32,783 nt of DNA from Pseudomonadota bacterium (GTDB lineage: Bacteria > Desulfobacterota > Desulfobulbia > Desulfobulbales > Desulfocapsaceae), in contig JAHJLI010000244.1 in NCBI GenBank assembly GCA_018821785.1, positions 1 to 32,783 of the forward strand. The letters are read 5' to 3'. Made by a program: the position numbers and the translations under genes. Each line of letters opens with the position of its first letter. The first letter of the stretch is position 1. Under the pieces are notes generated by a model. It was given only the letters and a program-made list of their open reading frames with translations. It was not told where the DNA came from and made no database searches. Shown here in pieces: positions 1 to 8,880 of this stretch.

Positions 1-282
1 CGAGATACATAGTGTGCATACTAATATCATCATTAATCTCATATGTAAAGATATAATACAATATTAATAACGATATTAGTGGCTACATTTTAACGAAAAA
101 ACGACTATGTGACTGATTTTTATCGGTAATATTCATTTTTAAAAAGGGAACATCCGTTAGATGAGATATCATGACGTTTGATATGCTATTATGCCTTGTG
201 AGGCACAATGATTAGTCATTTACTTAGCAACGAAGTATAAGGTGAAAATCAATTCAAAATTCAATAACTTTGGATACCAAAG

Positions 283-882
283 TCAATCTGATAAAAATAA
301 TGCGATTCGGGATAATGCACGATCTAAACTTGGTGCATTTTGACGAGCTTGATTAATACCCCATCGGGAATTAACGAAATTTATCAAGTGATAATTATAC
401 AATATTCCAATTGTAGCTGATGACTTTGAGCTAGGTGCAATTTCCTTGGCTAGCTTTCGCGTTCTACTCTTTCTTGCAAGATTTATGAGTGTCCGTTTTG
501 GATCATCTTCTGTTTCTGGGTGGTATGGAACTTTATTGACATCTATGTTTAAAAAATCTGATATTCCAATTCTGTCGGCTAATAACCAAGCCTCTACTTC
601 TCTTATTGCAACGCGAAATAACAAATTTCTTGGTAACCTTATCGCTCCCCAATCAACAAGCAACGCAGGTGCACAGGAAGAACGGTCTAGATCAGTCAGC
701 ACAATATGGGGAATGGTACGACTAGCTTTTCGGAATGTGGGCACCATTTTCTTTAATTGGCCATAACCTCGAGCGTTGAATATTCGGTTTGAACCACTAT
801 ACCCTGAAAATGAAACCAACTTTTCGATCACCGCTCCACTTAATTCATCCTCAACAGCAATTACAAGAAATGGTGCTGTCAT
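283..882 (-). CDS. DUF4276-like TOPRIM-type protein, partner of the adjacent ATPase
   Basis: The 199-residue product has a TOPRIM-like layout. An acidic N-terminal motif follows the first beta strand (E11, E13). A hydrophobic strand ends in D64-x-D66. A third acidic motif, R-E95-V-E97-A-W-L-L-A-D103, is typical of DUF4276 proteins. These residues could bind a divalent metal for nuclease or phosphotransfer chemistry, which is inference. The ATG overlaps the stop of the upstream ATPase gene (ATGA), so the two are probably translationally coupled and act together. In known two-gene defence systems such as PARIS, an AAA ATPase works with a TOPRIM effector; this pair has the same logic with a different effector family. 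No gene follows in the AT-rich 282 bases up to the window edge. Confidence 0.75.
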   Translation of the reverse strand: MTAPFLVIAVEDELSGAVIEKLVSFSGYSGSNRIFNARGYGQLKKMVPTFRKASRTIPHIVLTDLDRSSCAPALLVDWGAIRLPRNLLFRVAIREVEAWLLADRIGISDFLNIDVNKVPYHPETEDDPKRTLINLARKSRTRKLAKEIAPSSKSSATIGILYNYHLINFVNSRWGINQARQNAPSLDRALSRIALFLSD

Positions 883-2042
883 AGCTTGAACAAGGAAAGC
901 TGTTTGACCTGTGATGGCTTGGTTTTTGTCAACAACACTTGAGCAACAGAATAACCGGCGGCTACAAGGGCTAAATCTTCATCAGATGCTTCTATCGCAA
1001 TGGTTCCATCTTTTGTTGGTTCGAGTCGAATTACTTCGTGTGGGTCAATACTCTCATCTTGCAGAAGTGCCTCACTATGGGTAGTTATAAACACCTGTCG
1101 ACGATACTTAGCCTGACGTTGCATTTTCCAAATCAATTTATGAATCTGACGAACAATATCTTCGTTAAGTGATAATTCTGGCTCTTCAAGTAATAAAAGG
1201 GAATCACCTTCCAGCAAGCTCCACATAATTCCAAGAAGACGAAGCGTTCCGTCGGAAAATTGATCTTCTCTCTGCCAACCTGCATCTGGGCGCCAGTGTT
1301 CATACATGGCTTCAAGATGGGGGGTGCCGGTCACTTCATCGCGTTTGAATCGTAAATTACGCATATTGGGCACACAAATCTTTAAAACGTCGTTGATTTT
1401 TGCAAGACGGGCGGTTTGTGTTTTATCTTGTGTTTTTGCTATACGTTCGAGAAATGCCTGTCCGAAAGGATCGTTCTCGATGCGATATCCTCCCAACTGA
1501 TCTGCATGTTTAAGCAATTGTGGGACCAGATGCAAGTAGGTCATATTTGCAAAAAACTCGGCAATCTGGCGAAATTCTTTATTAGTATTGATTTGCTCCA
1601 GATGAGTTTGAGTCCGGCGATCAATATCCTGATTGTCTTCAGAATCAGGACGGTTAATTAGCGTGGCATTATTTATGAGATCTGTAACCTTTTCCTGACT
1701 AACCAAGAGTCTTTGCTGTCCTTTTCCTTCATTTCGAAAAGCAAGGGTATAGCTCCAAATAGGATCACTACCAACCCTTTCGGAAATTTCAACTTCAACC
1801 AATATTTCTGGGTCTTTCCGCGCCAATAAACATCGCAATTTTGTAATTCCACCACGATCTTGCACGGCTTTTTGCAACCCACCACCTTTGGGGTTTGCAA
1901 TGTCCCGAAGGAATCGCATCACATCCAGGAAATTTGACTTGCCTGATGCATTCGGACCAATGACGTAAACTCTATCACGCAGTTTCACGTCAATTTTCTT
2001 AAAGTTCCGCCAATTTTTTAGCTTTATCCGAGTAATTAGCAT
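879..2042 (-). CDS. AAA family (AAA_15/OLD-like) ATPase
   Basis: The 387-residue protein is an SMC/RecF-like ATPase. The N-terminus reads as a strand, then the RNF motif common in OLD and RecF proteins, then Walker A G-P-N-A-S-G-K-S (residues 29-36). The C-terminal half has the signature-like F-S-D-G-T-L-R, Walker B L-L-L-L-E-E-P-E, and the switch histidine in T-T-H-S-E. No TOPRIM domain is fused at the C-terminus, unlike classical OLD nucleases; that role may be taken by the next gene, which overlaps its stop by 4 bp. The start is supported by an AAGGA ribosome-binding site about 6 bases upstream. Such ATPases typically sense phage or DNA ends and license an effector. The defence role is inferred from domain pairing and the accessory-type context. 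Confidence 0.85.
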   Translation of the reverse strand: MLITRIKLKNWRNFKKIDVKLRDRVYVIGPNASGKSNFLDVMRFLRDIANPKGGGLQKAVQDRGGITKLRCLLARKDPEILVEVEISERVGSDPIWSYTLAFRNEGKGQQRLLVSQEKVTDLINNATLINRPDSEDNQDIDRRTQTHLEQINTNKEFRQIAEFFANMTYLHLVPQLLKHADQLGGYRIENDPFGQAFLERIAKTQDKTQTARLAKINDVLKICVPNMRNLRFKRDEVTGTPHLEAMYEHWRPDAGWQREDQFSDGTLRLLGIMWSLLEGDSLLLLEEPELSLNEDIVRQIHKLIWKMQRQAKYRRQVFITTHSEALLQDESIDPHEVIRLEPTKDGTIAIEASDEDLALVAAGYSVAQVLLTKTKPSQVKQLSLFKL

Positions 2043-2322
2043 AACAAGTCCTTCTATGATTCACCTAGTCGCGGTCCAATGACCTTTCTCGTTTTTAAAT
2101 GAAACCTCATTGAACAATACTATGATCACGAGATCAATCACAAATCTCTTTTTAAAAGGGCTCTTGTTTGGATACACCACTGTTTTTCCACTATAATCCT
2201 GGAAAGGATGACCAGCCCCATTGAATTGCAAAGTCAAGATCTTTCCAAATAGTTGAACCTGAAAAGTAAACAGCAAACAGAGGACAATTTGAAAATCGGC
2301 AATTCGATATTTTCAGCAAGAA

Positions 2323-2550
2323 TTATTCCCTCCGGTTCGAACCGAGCTTGTGTACAACCTTCACGATCAGCAGCACTACTGGGCTTCCATGCATCAATAG
2401 ATCAAAGACATCCACTGGTCTCACCAGTTCACCAGCTAGTAACATTTTTATCTTCTCTGCAAGATGTGGCATGGGAGTAAACGGAGCAAGGCCCAGCGTC
2501 AGCGACAGAACTATAAGTAGAGAATAGGGTATTTTGTCAAGCCAATTCAT
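2323..2550 (-). CDS. small membrane protein of the type often annotated 'RND transporter'
   Basis: A 75-residue protein. It begins with a short MNWLDK segment, then one hydrophobic helix (about residues 8-25) that runs into a proline-containing APFTPMPH loop, an amphipathic K-M-L-x-A-G-E-L stretch, the R-P-V-D-V-F-D-L-L-M-H motif, and a second hydrophobic segment near residues 55-66. I recognise this pattern from short proteins in many proteobacteria that databases label RND transporter although they are far too small to be one. The true function is unknown. The recognisable pattern, not the weak ribosome-binding site, is the main support. It lies alone between the ATPase gene and the toxin-antitoxin remnant. 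Confidence 0.7.
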   Translation of the reverse strand: MNWLDKIPYSLLIVLSLTLGLAPFTPMPHLAEKIKMLLAGELVRPVDVFDLLMHGSPVVLLIVKVVHKLGSNRRE

Positions 2551-2852
2551 CGTGTTGCTTGTGTTTTCCTTTCCAGAAAAATAGATGGCAGATATTCAAC
2601 AACTTACTGACAATAGCAGCCAAAAGGCATTGTTTCAATGAATTTCAATGGTTCTGCTATCTTCATCTATTGAGTTCCAGTAAAAAACATTTATTCATTT
2701 GTATTTTCAGACATTTCGTACCTCTCTGTAAGGTTTCCAAATAAAATTACTATCTGAATTTGGCCTATATGCAAAAGCCCTTCAGAGAGAGCCAGAGTTG
2801 AAAAATGACTTGGCGGTCGCAATGACGTACGTTTAGTACAGGAGGTAATATT
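2551..2852. other. gene-free AT-rich stretch
   Basis: These roughly 300 bases separate the divergently oriented small membrane protein gene and antitoxin gene. They must contain both promoters, but I see no convincing -35/-10 pair, no repeat and no coding fragment. Only the last 30 bases, just before the antitoxin, hold a recognisable site. Confidence 0.5.
2825..2850 (+). promoter_or_regulatory. putative autoregulatory palindrome and ribosome-binding site of the antitoxin
   Basis: A perfect ACGTACGT palindrome (2825-2832) lies directly before a strong AGGAGGT ribosome-binding site at 2840-2846. YefM/Phd antitoxins usually repress their own promoter by binding short palindromes at this location, so this is a plausible operator. 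The assignment rests on position and symmetry only. Confidence 0.35.
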
Positions 2853-3092
2853 ATGAATATACTAAATGCTACAGAAGACAGGTCAAAGTTATATGGGCCA
2901 ATTGATGAAGTTGGGGAAACACATGAACCTTTTATTACTGGAAAAAGAAGAAATGCAGTGCTAACTTCAGAAGAAGATTGGAATACTATTACAGAAACCA
3001 TGTATCTGCTTTCTGTTTCCGGACTGAGAGAGTCAATCAAAGAGAGCTTAAACGAAAAACTCTCAGACTGCTCAAAGGAGTTTGGGTGGTGA
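2853..3092 (+). CDS. Phd/YefM family antitoxin
   Basis: The 79-residue product matches the usual length and layout of YefM-type antitoxins. The DNA-binding half has S-K-L-Y-G-P-I-D-E-V and the ITGKRRNAVL strand. Then comes the S-E-E-D-W-N-T-I-T-E-T-M-Y-L-L-S motif typical of the family, and the toxin-wrapping tail ending in E-F-G-W. A few N-terminal residues differ from the common form, so the DNA-binding arm may be shortened. The start has an excellent AGGAGGT site. The partner toxin immediately downstream is destroyed, so the gene is an orphan. It could persist as an anti-toxin against a toxin elsewhere, or simply be decaying. Confidence 0.85.
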   Translation: MNILNATEDRSKLYGPIDEVGETHEPFITGKRRNAVLTSEEDWNTITETMYLLSVSGLRESIKESLNEKLSDCSKEFGW

Positions 3093-3183
3093 ATATGAAA
3101 AGTTAGTTAGTGATTTATCGGGTGCATACTCTAGAAAAATAAATATACAACAGAGATTAGTGTTGTTTCATTACCGATCTTGA
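3085..3183 (+). pseudogene. C-terminal remnant of a YoeB/Txe-type toxin
   Basis: In the frame starting at 3085 the sequence reads GGEYEKLVSDLSGAYSRK followed by INIQQRLV. This is the well-known C-terminal part of YoeB/Txe mRNA interferases (YEKLxGDLxGxYSRRINIxHRLVY). The first half of the toxin, about 50 residues, is missing. After RLV the reading frame runs out in unrelated residues and a stop, so the catalytic C-terminal end is also lost. The fragment overlaps the stop of the antitoxin by a few bases, as if an internal deletion joined the antitoxin end to the toxin middle. No start codon or ribosome-binding site supports expression. Confidence 0.8.
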
Positions 3184-3375
3184 TTTACCAACCCTTTATG
3201 TTAGATTGGTGTTGTGTCTCGCTTTTGCTTTGCCACGTTGGTTGCCTTTCCCAGTCCGGTTTGTGGCGGCATCGACTGAGTGAGGGGAAATTCCGCTTTC
3301 TGTCCGACCAGGTCAAAGAGCTTGATGATGACGGTACGCAGACTTGAACCTGTGAACTGAGATGACAGGAAATTG

Positions 3376-5826
3376 ATGAAACACCGGCTTTTTTCCGTTA
3401 CCAATTTGATTCTGTTGTTTGCCCTGTTGTTAGGGGCTGCGACGCTGTATCAAATACCTCCACTTGTAGCTATCGAGAAACATCTCCTAGCTCTGCGTGC
3501 CGGTCTCATTTCGGTTGCGGAGAAATCTCCGGTTGTCAATGTTCAGGTGACTGAAAGTGAATATTCACGTGAGACTCTCGCCGAACTGGTCACCCAGCTT
3601 TCTAAACAAAAAGCCAGAGCTATTCTCCTCTATTTACCGCTCTTCTCTCCTGCACCCAAAGAACTCGCCCAGAGAATAAGCACCATGCGCGAAGAGTGGG
3701 GGCGATCTCCAGAGGCTGGACACAACAAATTGTGGTTGCGTATCAACAAGGAGTTATCTGCCTTAGAGGGCGAATTCGACGCAGATGTCCGACTCGAAAG
3801 GGCACTGCGCGAGGCCGGCAATGTGGTTTTGGCGGCACGGGTACGCACCTTCGGGGAAGTGGATGGTACTTCGGCTCAGCTACAGAAATTGTCTCTCAAA
3901 TTTGAGCTGCAGGATTGGTCCTGGCAGCAGCATCTCAAACATTTCTCTAACCCGCTCTCTCCACTGAGGCCGGTTGTTCATATCAAGGCAGCCCAGGTTC
4001 CATGGGAAGAGTTGCGGCGTCAGGCAGCAGCAGTCGGCTTTATCACCGCAGGCGGTGAGGGGATGGTTGTCGGGTCGCTGCTGTTACCGGTTGGTGAACG
4101 TTATCTCCTATCTGCGGCTCTTGCCGCGACGATGGTTAGCCGAAAAGCCTCATTCAAGTCTCTCTCCTTGGAGTCACGAGAGCCAAGCACGGTGATGTTG
4201 TCAATTGGCGAGCGTCGCTACCCGATCGATAACCGCCTGTGTTTGTTGCCTCTGCCTGCGGCTATGTTGGCCAATATGGCGAAGATTTCCGCATCGGATA
4301 TTCTCGCCGGGGTCAGTGAGCCGGCCCTTGTGGAGGGAAAGGTAGTTGTTGTGGGTCTTTTCACCCACCCCCAGGCTCAGGAATATTCCGAAGCCCAGTT
4401 GATTAATCAGATGCTTGGCGACTTTCAGCTCTCTCGACCGGGCTGGCTGCCAATGATTGAAGTGCTGGTGTTGTTTTATTTCGCCTTTTTCCTTTGGCTG
4501 GCGGTACCTCGTTTGCCAGGCCGTACCGCACTGATTCTCATGGGGTCGTTTGTCCTGGTGTGGCTGGCAGTCGCGACGGTATTGTTTATTAATTTCGGTT
4601 GGTGGCTGCAGGTCACCCCGCCGTTGCTTTTGACGGGGGTGGGCTTGTTGTTGATGCATTCCGCACGACGTATGCGTGAGCGTTGCGAGACGCTGGACGA
4701 ACTGAATTGCAGCTTAGGCAAGATGTTGCAGGAAAAGGGTTTGCTCGATAAAGCTCTTAAAAAATATCAGGCATGCTCGCCACATGATGCAACGGCTCGT
4801 GATCTGATCTACCATTTGGGTCTCGATTTCGAACGCAAACGGCAATTTAGTCAAGCTCTTCGGGCGTATGACTACCTGGCCCAAAGTGGCAGCTACAAAG
4901 ACATCTCCACACGCCTGACCCGCCTGCGTCAGAGTGGTGGGAGTGTATCACTCGGACGAAAGAGTAAAGACGCCACTGTGGTGCTTGAAAAGGGAGCAGT
5001 TCGGCCCACTCTGGGGCGCTATGAAATTGTCAGTGAGCTGGGACAGGGTGCCATGGGTACCGTTTATCTTGGTCGGGACCCCAAGATTAATCGCGAGGTG
5101 GCTATCAAGACGCTGGCTTACTCCGGGGTCGACGAGAACCAGCTGCCGATGATAAAAGAGCGTTTCTTTCGCGAGGCCGAGGCGGCCGGCCGACTCAATC
5201 ATCCCGGCATCGTCACCATTTTTGATGCCGGTGAAGAGCATGATCTTGCGTACCTGGCGATGGAGTTCCTTGGTGGAGAAGATCTCTCGGTATATTGCAA
5301 ACCGGGTACGCTGCTGCCGGTAGCCGAGGTCTTGGGGATTATCGCTGATATCGCAGAGGCCCTGGCATATGCCCACAGCAATGACGTTGTCCATCGCGAT
5401 ATTAAGCCGGCTAACATCATGCGGCTGCCTGATGGTTCGGTGAAAGTTACCGATTTTGGTATCGCCCGGGTGGTCTCTGATTCTCAGACCCAGACTGGTA
5501 TGGTTATGGGATCGCCGAGTTACATGTCTCCTGAACAGGTAGCAGCTAAAAAAGTAGACGGTCGTTCAGATTTGTTTTCTCTTGGATCGGTCTGTTATGA
5601 ATTGTTATGCGGTGAGAAGGCCTTCGTCGGTGACAGTATGGCTGCATTAATGTACAACATTTCCAACGTCAGATACAAACCTCTCAGTGAAAGGCGTAAA
5701 GGCTTGCCCATATGCAGTCACGATCTCATTGACATGCTGCTCGTCAAGGCCATTTCGCGCCGTCCTGACAACGCCGCCATTGTCGCCGCAGCAGCACGTG
5801 CCTGCAAAGAGAAGGTGAGAAAGTGA
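3376..5826 (+). CDS. CHASE2-domain transmembrane Ser/Thr protein kinase
   Basis: An 816-residue membrane kinase. An N-terminal transmembrane helix (about 8-26) is followed by a large periplasmic CHASE2-like sensor (about 30-350), three closely spaced transmembrane helices (about 361-427), a cytoplasmic TPR-like helical region (about 435-520), and a C-terminal Hanks-type kinase domain (about 547-810). Kinase landmarks are complete: glycine loop G-Q-G-A-M-G-T-V, the AIK lysine K578, HRDIKPAN with catalytic D675, DFG with D693, and the SPSYMSPEQ activation segment. It should phosphorylate Ser/Thr in response to an extracytoplasmic signal. ATG at 3376 is preferred over the TTG just before it because of the AGGA site upstream. 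Its stop overlaps the start of the phosphatase gene. Confidence 0.92.
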   Translation: MKHRLFSVTNLILLFALLLGAATLYQIPPLVAIEKHLLALRAGLISVAEKSPVVNVQVTESEYSRETLAELVTQLSKQKARAILLYLPLFSPAPKELAQRISTMREEWGRSPEAGHNKLWLRINKELSALEGEFDADVRLERALREAGNVVLAARVRTFGEVDGTSAQLQKLSLKFELQDWSWQQHLKHFSNPLSPLRPVVHIKAAQVPWEELRRQAAAVGFITAGGEGMVVGSLLLPVGERYLLSAALAATMVSRKASFKSLSLESREPSTVMLSIGERRYPIDNRLCLLPLPAAMLANMAKISASDILAGVSEPALVEGKVVVVGLFTHPQAQEYSEAQLINQMLGDFQLSRPGWLPMIEVLVLFYFAFFLWLAVPRLPGRTALILMGSFVLVWLAVATVLFINFGWWLQVTPPLLLTGVGLLLMHSARRMRERCETLDELNCSLGKMLQEKGLLDKALKKYQACSPHDATARDLIYHLGLDFERKRQFSQALRAYDYLAQSGSYKDISTRLTRLRQSGGSVSLGRKSKDATVVLEKGAVRPTLGRYEIVSELGQGAMGTVYLGRDPKINREVAIKTLAYSGVDENQLPMIKERFFREAEAAGRLNHPGIVTIFDAGEEHDLAYLAMEFLGGEDLSVYCKPGTLLPVAEVLGIIADIAEALAYAHSNDVVHRDIKPANIMRLPDGSVKVTDFGIARVVSDSQTQTGMVMGSPSYMSPEQVAAKKVDGRSDLFSLGSVCYELLCGEKAFVGDSMAALMYNISNVRYKPLSERRKGLPICSHDLIDMLLVKAISRRPDNAAIVAAAARACKEKVRK

Positions 5827-6608
5827 TGTATTTCGTTGCCGATGGTTGCAGTGATTGTGGACGGGTACGCGAGCATAACGAAGATACCTTCCGGGTTGAT
5901 AGCGAACGAGGCTTGTTTGTGGTGGCCGATGGTATGGGTGGACATGCGGGCGGAGAGGTCGCCAGTGCTCTGGCGGTTGAGACTGTATTCAAGGCTCTGG
6001 TCGGCGGTGGTAAGCGAGGAAAAACAGAGTCCTGCAATGCCGAAGCGCTGCAGGCTGCAATAGAGCTGGCGAACAATACGATTTATCAGAATGCCCAGAT
6101 GAACCCGGAGCAAAAAGGGATGGGCACAACCTTAACCTTTATGTGCTGGGATCGTTGTCAGTTTTATTTGGGACATGTAGGCGACAGCCGTGTGTACCGA
6201 TTGCGTGGGCATGAATTGATCCAGTTAACCAGAGATCACACCTGGGTCGATATGCAAGTGCGTGTCGGGGTACTTTCTCAGCAAGAGGCTGAACATGCCC
6301 GAATGCGCCATATTTTGGTCAAGTCCCTCGGTACCCAGCCTGGGATAGAACCCGACATTGTTTCAGTCGATGTAAAACCAAATGATCGTTTTCTGCTTTG
6401 CAGCGACGGACTCAGCGATCTTGTTGAACATAACGATCTGCAAAACATTCTTACGGGCAAAGGGACTCTAGCTGAGATCACCAGGAGCCTGGTTGAGAAG
6501 GCGAACTCTGTCGGAGGACGAGACAACATTACCGCAGTTGTGATAGACTGCTACGACAATAAGTGGAAATCTATTCTGAAGTCAGCCATAAACAGAATCC
6601 GGAGGTAA
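5826..6608 (+). CDS. PP2C family Ser/Thr protein phosphatase
   Basis: The 260-residue protein is a full-length, single-domain PP2C phosphatase of the Stp/PrpC type. Metal- and phosphate-binding motifs are all visible: R-E-H-N18-E19-D20 near the N-terminus, V-A-D35-G36-M-G-G-H, the G-T-T-L strand, G-H-V-G-D-S-R-V-Y, L-L-C-S-D-G-L-S-D, and the C-terminal G-G-R-D-N-I-T. It probably reverses phosphorylation by the kinase encoded directly upstream. The kinase stop and this ATG share bases (TGATG), giving tight translational coupling. A short basic tail follows the catalytic domain and could be a docking or membrane-proximal segment. Confidence 0.93.
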   Translation: MYFVADGCSDCGRVREHNEDTFRVDSERGLFVVADGMGGHAGGEVASALAVETVFKALVGGGKRGKTESCNAEALQAAIELANNTIYQNAQMNPEQKGMGTTLTFMCWDRCQFYLGHVGDSRVYRLRGHELIQLTRDHTWVDMQVRVGVLSQQEAEHARMRHILVKSLGTQPGIEPDIVSVDVKPNDRFLLCSDGLSDLVEHNDLQNILTGKGTLAEITRSLVEKANSVGGRDNITAVVIDCYDNKWKSILKSAINRIRR

Positions 6609-6610
6609 TC

Positions 6611-7303
6611 ATGCTACAAATACTGCTCAAATTCAACAAAAACGTCCTTAAGGTGTTTCAAAGCGATAAAGTCGAGATCACAATTGGCCGAAATTCAAAA
6701 AATGATTTGCAGATCGATAATTTGGCGGTTTCCAACTTTCACGCCAGAATTGAACGTTCGCAGGATAAGTATTTCATTGAAGATCTCCTCAGTACCAACG
6801 GCACCTATGTAAATGAGGAAAAAATCGTCAAGTGTGAACTACAGGATGGGGATACTGCCAGTATCGGTAAACACTCCCTGACTTTCCTGCTGGAGGGAGG
6901 GGAGAGCGGAGACAGGAAGCTCAGCGAAATCGAGATGGCTGAAACCATGATGCTCGAAACTGACAAACAACGTGAACTGGTAAAAAAGGCCGAGCCTTCT
7001 TTCATCGAGTCGCCGGCACGTCTCAAGGTGCAAGAAGGCGAGACCAGCCAGGACGAATATCATCTGACCGCACGGCTTACCGAAATCGGTAAAGCAGATA
7101 GCTGCCAGGTCAGGCTTGAAGGGTTGTTTGCTCCCAAGAATCTCGCATACATTACTCGTGACCCTATGGGTTACACCCTGATTCCGGGAGATAATGCGGG
7201 TAAATTGCGGCTCAACGGAGTGAGTATCGATAAAGGGACGGCGCTGAAGAACAATGACGTGATCAATGCGGGGAAGTTGAAGTTCCGGTTTTTGCATAGC
7301 TAG
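6611..7303 (+). CDS. FHA domain protein
   Basis: A 230-residue protein starting at the ATG that follows a perfect GGAGG site, 2 bases after the phosphatase stop. The N-terminal FHA domain (about residues 5-90) has the phosphothreonine-binding signature: I-G-R, S-N-F-H-A-R-I, and S-T-N-G-T-Y-V-N. A C-terminal half (about 140-228) ends in a second FHA-like strand pattern with R-L-N-G-V and N-N-D-V-I, but it lacks the SxxH motif and may not bind phosphopeptides. The central part contains several Thr and Ser that may be kinase targets. In such operons the FHA protein reads out the kinase/phosphatase balance. Confidence 0.9.
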   Translation: MLQILLKFNKNVLKVFQSDKVEITIGRNSKNDLQIDNLAVSNFHARIERSQDKYFIEDLLSTNGTYVNEEKIVKCELQDGDTASIGKHSLTFLLEGGESGDRKLSEIEMAETMMLETDKQRELVKKAEPSFIESPARLKVQEGETSQDEYHLTARLTEIGKADSCQVRLEGLFAPKNLAYITRDPMGYTLIPGDNAGKLRLNGVSIDKGTALKNNDVINAGKLKFRFLHS

Positions 7304-7437
7304 CCGACAGGCGGCCGGCAATGAGGCTTCTGTTATGTAAACAGGAGTGTGCAATTGTTCGCAAAACCATTGTCGGTTCTTGTGGCTCTGCAGAGCAATC
7401 ACCTGTCGCGTCAGCGGCAAGGCTAATTGGCCCTGAC

Positions 7438-8880
7438 TCAATTTTGTTGTTCGAGAGGTCGATGCCAGTGGCACACGGCTGCCATGCTGACAACGAGCGT
7501 GGCAAGCCATATTATACGACTCTGGTAACGATCAAAAGGACTGGAGAGAGCTCCGCAGATGAAGGCATTGCCCAAGAGAGCAATGAACACATAGAGGGCG
7601 AGGCCGACAAAATCATGACGTTTTTCACGTAACCCCCATCCAATTACAACAATAAGGCCCAGCACCGACAGATAAGCCAAAGGTATATGCACAACATTCA
7701 GGATATCAAAGAGCTTCTGTGTAATTTCTTGTTGTTGCTGGTGAGCTGATTTGAACGACTGGGCAATTTCTGGAGAGAGTTTTGAGAATACCTTTCTCGT
7801 GTAATCCTGATAATTATCCAATCCGTCGCCTGTTTTAACCATCATAAACTGCTCGAAAGTCGCCTGAAAAGAAGCCCACAAAACTTCATCCGGATAGTCT
7901 TTTATACTTTCGAATACCACCTCCTCGTATTCGGAATTTCCGGTATTTCCTTTCCATGAACCGAGATCCTGAAAGGGTGAGTTTCTGGACCAGAGGAACT
8001 CATCGGCTGTTTTCGGCAGGCGCTTTTGCAGAGCGCACAACCGCATGTTTGCGATGGGGCAATTGTCTGCCAGCCATTGCTGGGCAATGCCTGCCTGCAG
8101 AAATCGTGCGAAAAGAAAGGAAGGGCCTCCTGAGGAATAGGTTATCTTTCCTGAAAGAGACAGATTCATCATCGGTATCAAGGCTAGACTGATTGCCACG
8201 GCAACGACTGGAGGCAAAATGAAGGTCGAGAGAGGCCTATTTTTTCGGTAAATTATTATACGAAGTATGAAAAGGGTGGGTATCAATCCGATCCCGAGCG
8301 CTAAGCACGAATTGTGCGACATCATCCCCAGTGAGGCTGTCGCCAAGAGGCCCGCTCGTTCGGACAGCCTCAAGTTTTTCCAAGAGAAAGAAAGGAGCCA
8401 GAGAGCCAATATCACTATTGGCACGAGAATATCGGGCATTAATTGGCTTGTATACCACGAGATTCCCGTCAGTAGACTCAGCCCTAAGCACGAAATGGCA
8501 GTGGCAAGGGGACCCGCAGGAATATTATGACAGCGAAGCGTAAGGTGAATCACCCAGAGACAGAGAAACGATTGTATTAATATCGGCCCCCAGAAGAACA
8601 ACCAGCCAAGCGATGTTACCCAGAGAAAAAGTCCATAGAGGAATGAACGTCCGGGGTAAATTGTCATTTCAATTACACGATCCAGGTATCCGCCTGTGTC
8701 GAAAAAAACGATGGCAAAACCATTCCACAGGGCCGGGAAAAGCAACGGTATGCTGCCGAATATGAAACAAAGAAACCAGGCTGTTTTTGATGGTATTGCG
8801 GCTGAAATGCTGTTTGAGGGAGGGAGAAGGCCGCCAACTCCTCTCGATTCAACATCTTTTGGGGATAGATTGTTCATCAT
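7438..8880 (-). CDS. polytopic membrane protein of unknown function
   Basis: A 480-residue protein with about ten hydrophobic helices. The first is near residues 30-50, then several pairs up to about 230. A long soluble stretch (about 245-390) is rich in Asn, Asp, Gln and aromatic residues, and two or three helices lie at the C-terminus. The arrangement resembles glycosyltransferase-like or O-antigen-type membrane proteins with a large loop, but I see no catalytic motif and give no function. The double ATG at 8875-8880 is a more credible start than the upstream TTG; neither has a good ribosome-binding site. It stands alone and converges with the FHA gene. Confidence 0.7.
   Translation of the reverse strand: MMNNLSPKDVESRGVGGLLPPSNSISAAIPSKTAWFLCFIFGSIPLLFPALWNGFAIVFFDTGGYLDRVIEMTIYPGRSFLYGLFLWVTSLGWLFFWGPILIQSFLCLWVIHLTLRCHNIPAGPLATAISCLGLSLLTGISWYTSQLMPDILVPIVILALWLLSFSWKNLRLSERAGLLATASLGMMSHNSCLALGIGLIPTLFILRIIIYRKNRPLSTFILPPVVAVAISLALIPMMNLSLSGKITYSSGGPSFLFARFLQAGIAQQWLADNCPIANMRLCALQKRLPKTADEFLWSRNSPFQDLGSWKGNTGNSEYEEVVFESIKDYPDEVLWASFQATFEQFMMVKTGDGLDNYQDYTRKVFSKLSPEIAQSFKSAHQQQQEITQKLFDILNVVHIPLAYLSVLGLIVVIGWGLREKRHDFVGLALYVFIALLGNAFICGALSSPFDRYQSRIIWLATLVVSMAAVCHWHRPLEQQN

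Noticed and set aside
2061-2276. Minus-strand open frame upstream of the AAA ATPase
   Set aside because: No ribosome-binding site or domain; it probably spans the promoter region of the cassette.
3201-3404. Minus-strand frame and plus-strand fragments between the toxin remnant and the kinase gene
   Set aside because: One plus-strand frame ends with GKFRFLSDQVKELDDDG, which looks coding-like, but stops interrupt it and I could not tie it to a family.
4201-4659. Minus-strand open frame inside the Ser/Thr kinase gene
   Set aside because: Gln/His-rich shadow of the transmembrane region of a well-supported gene.
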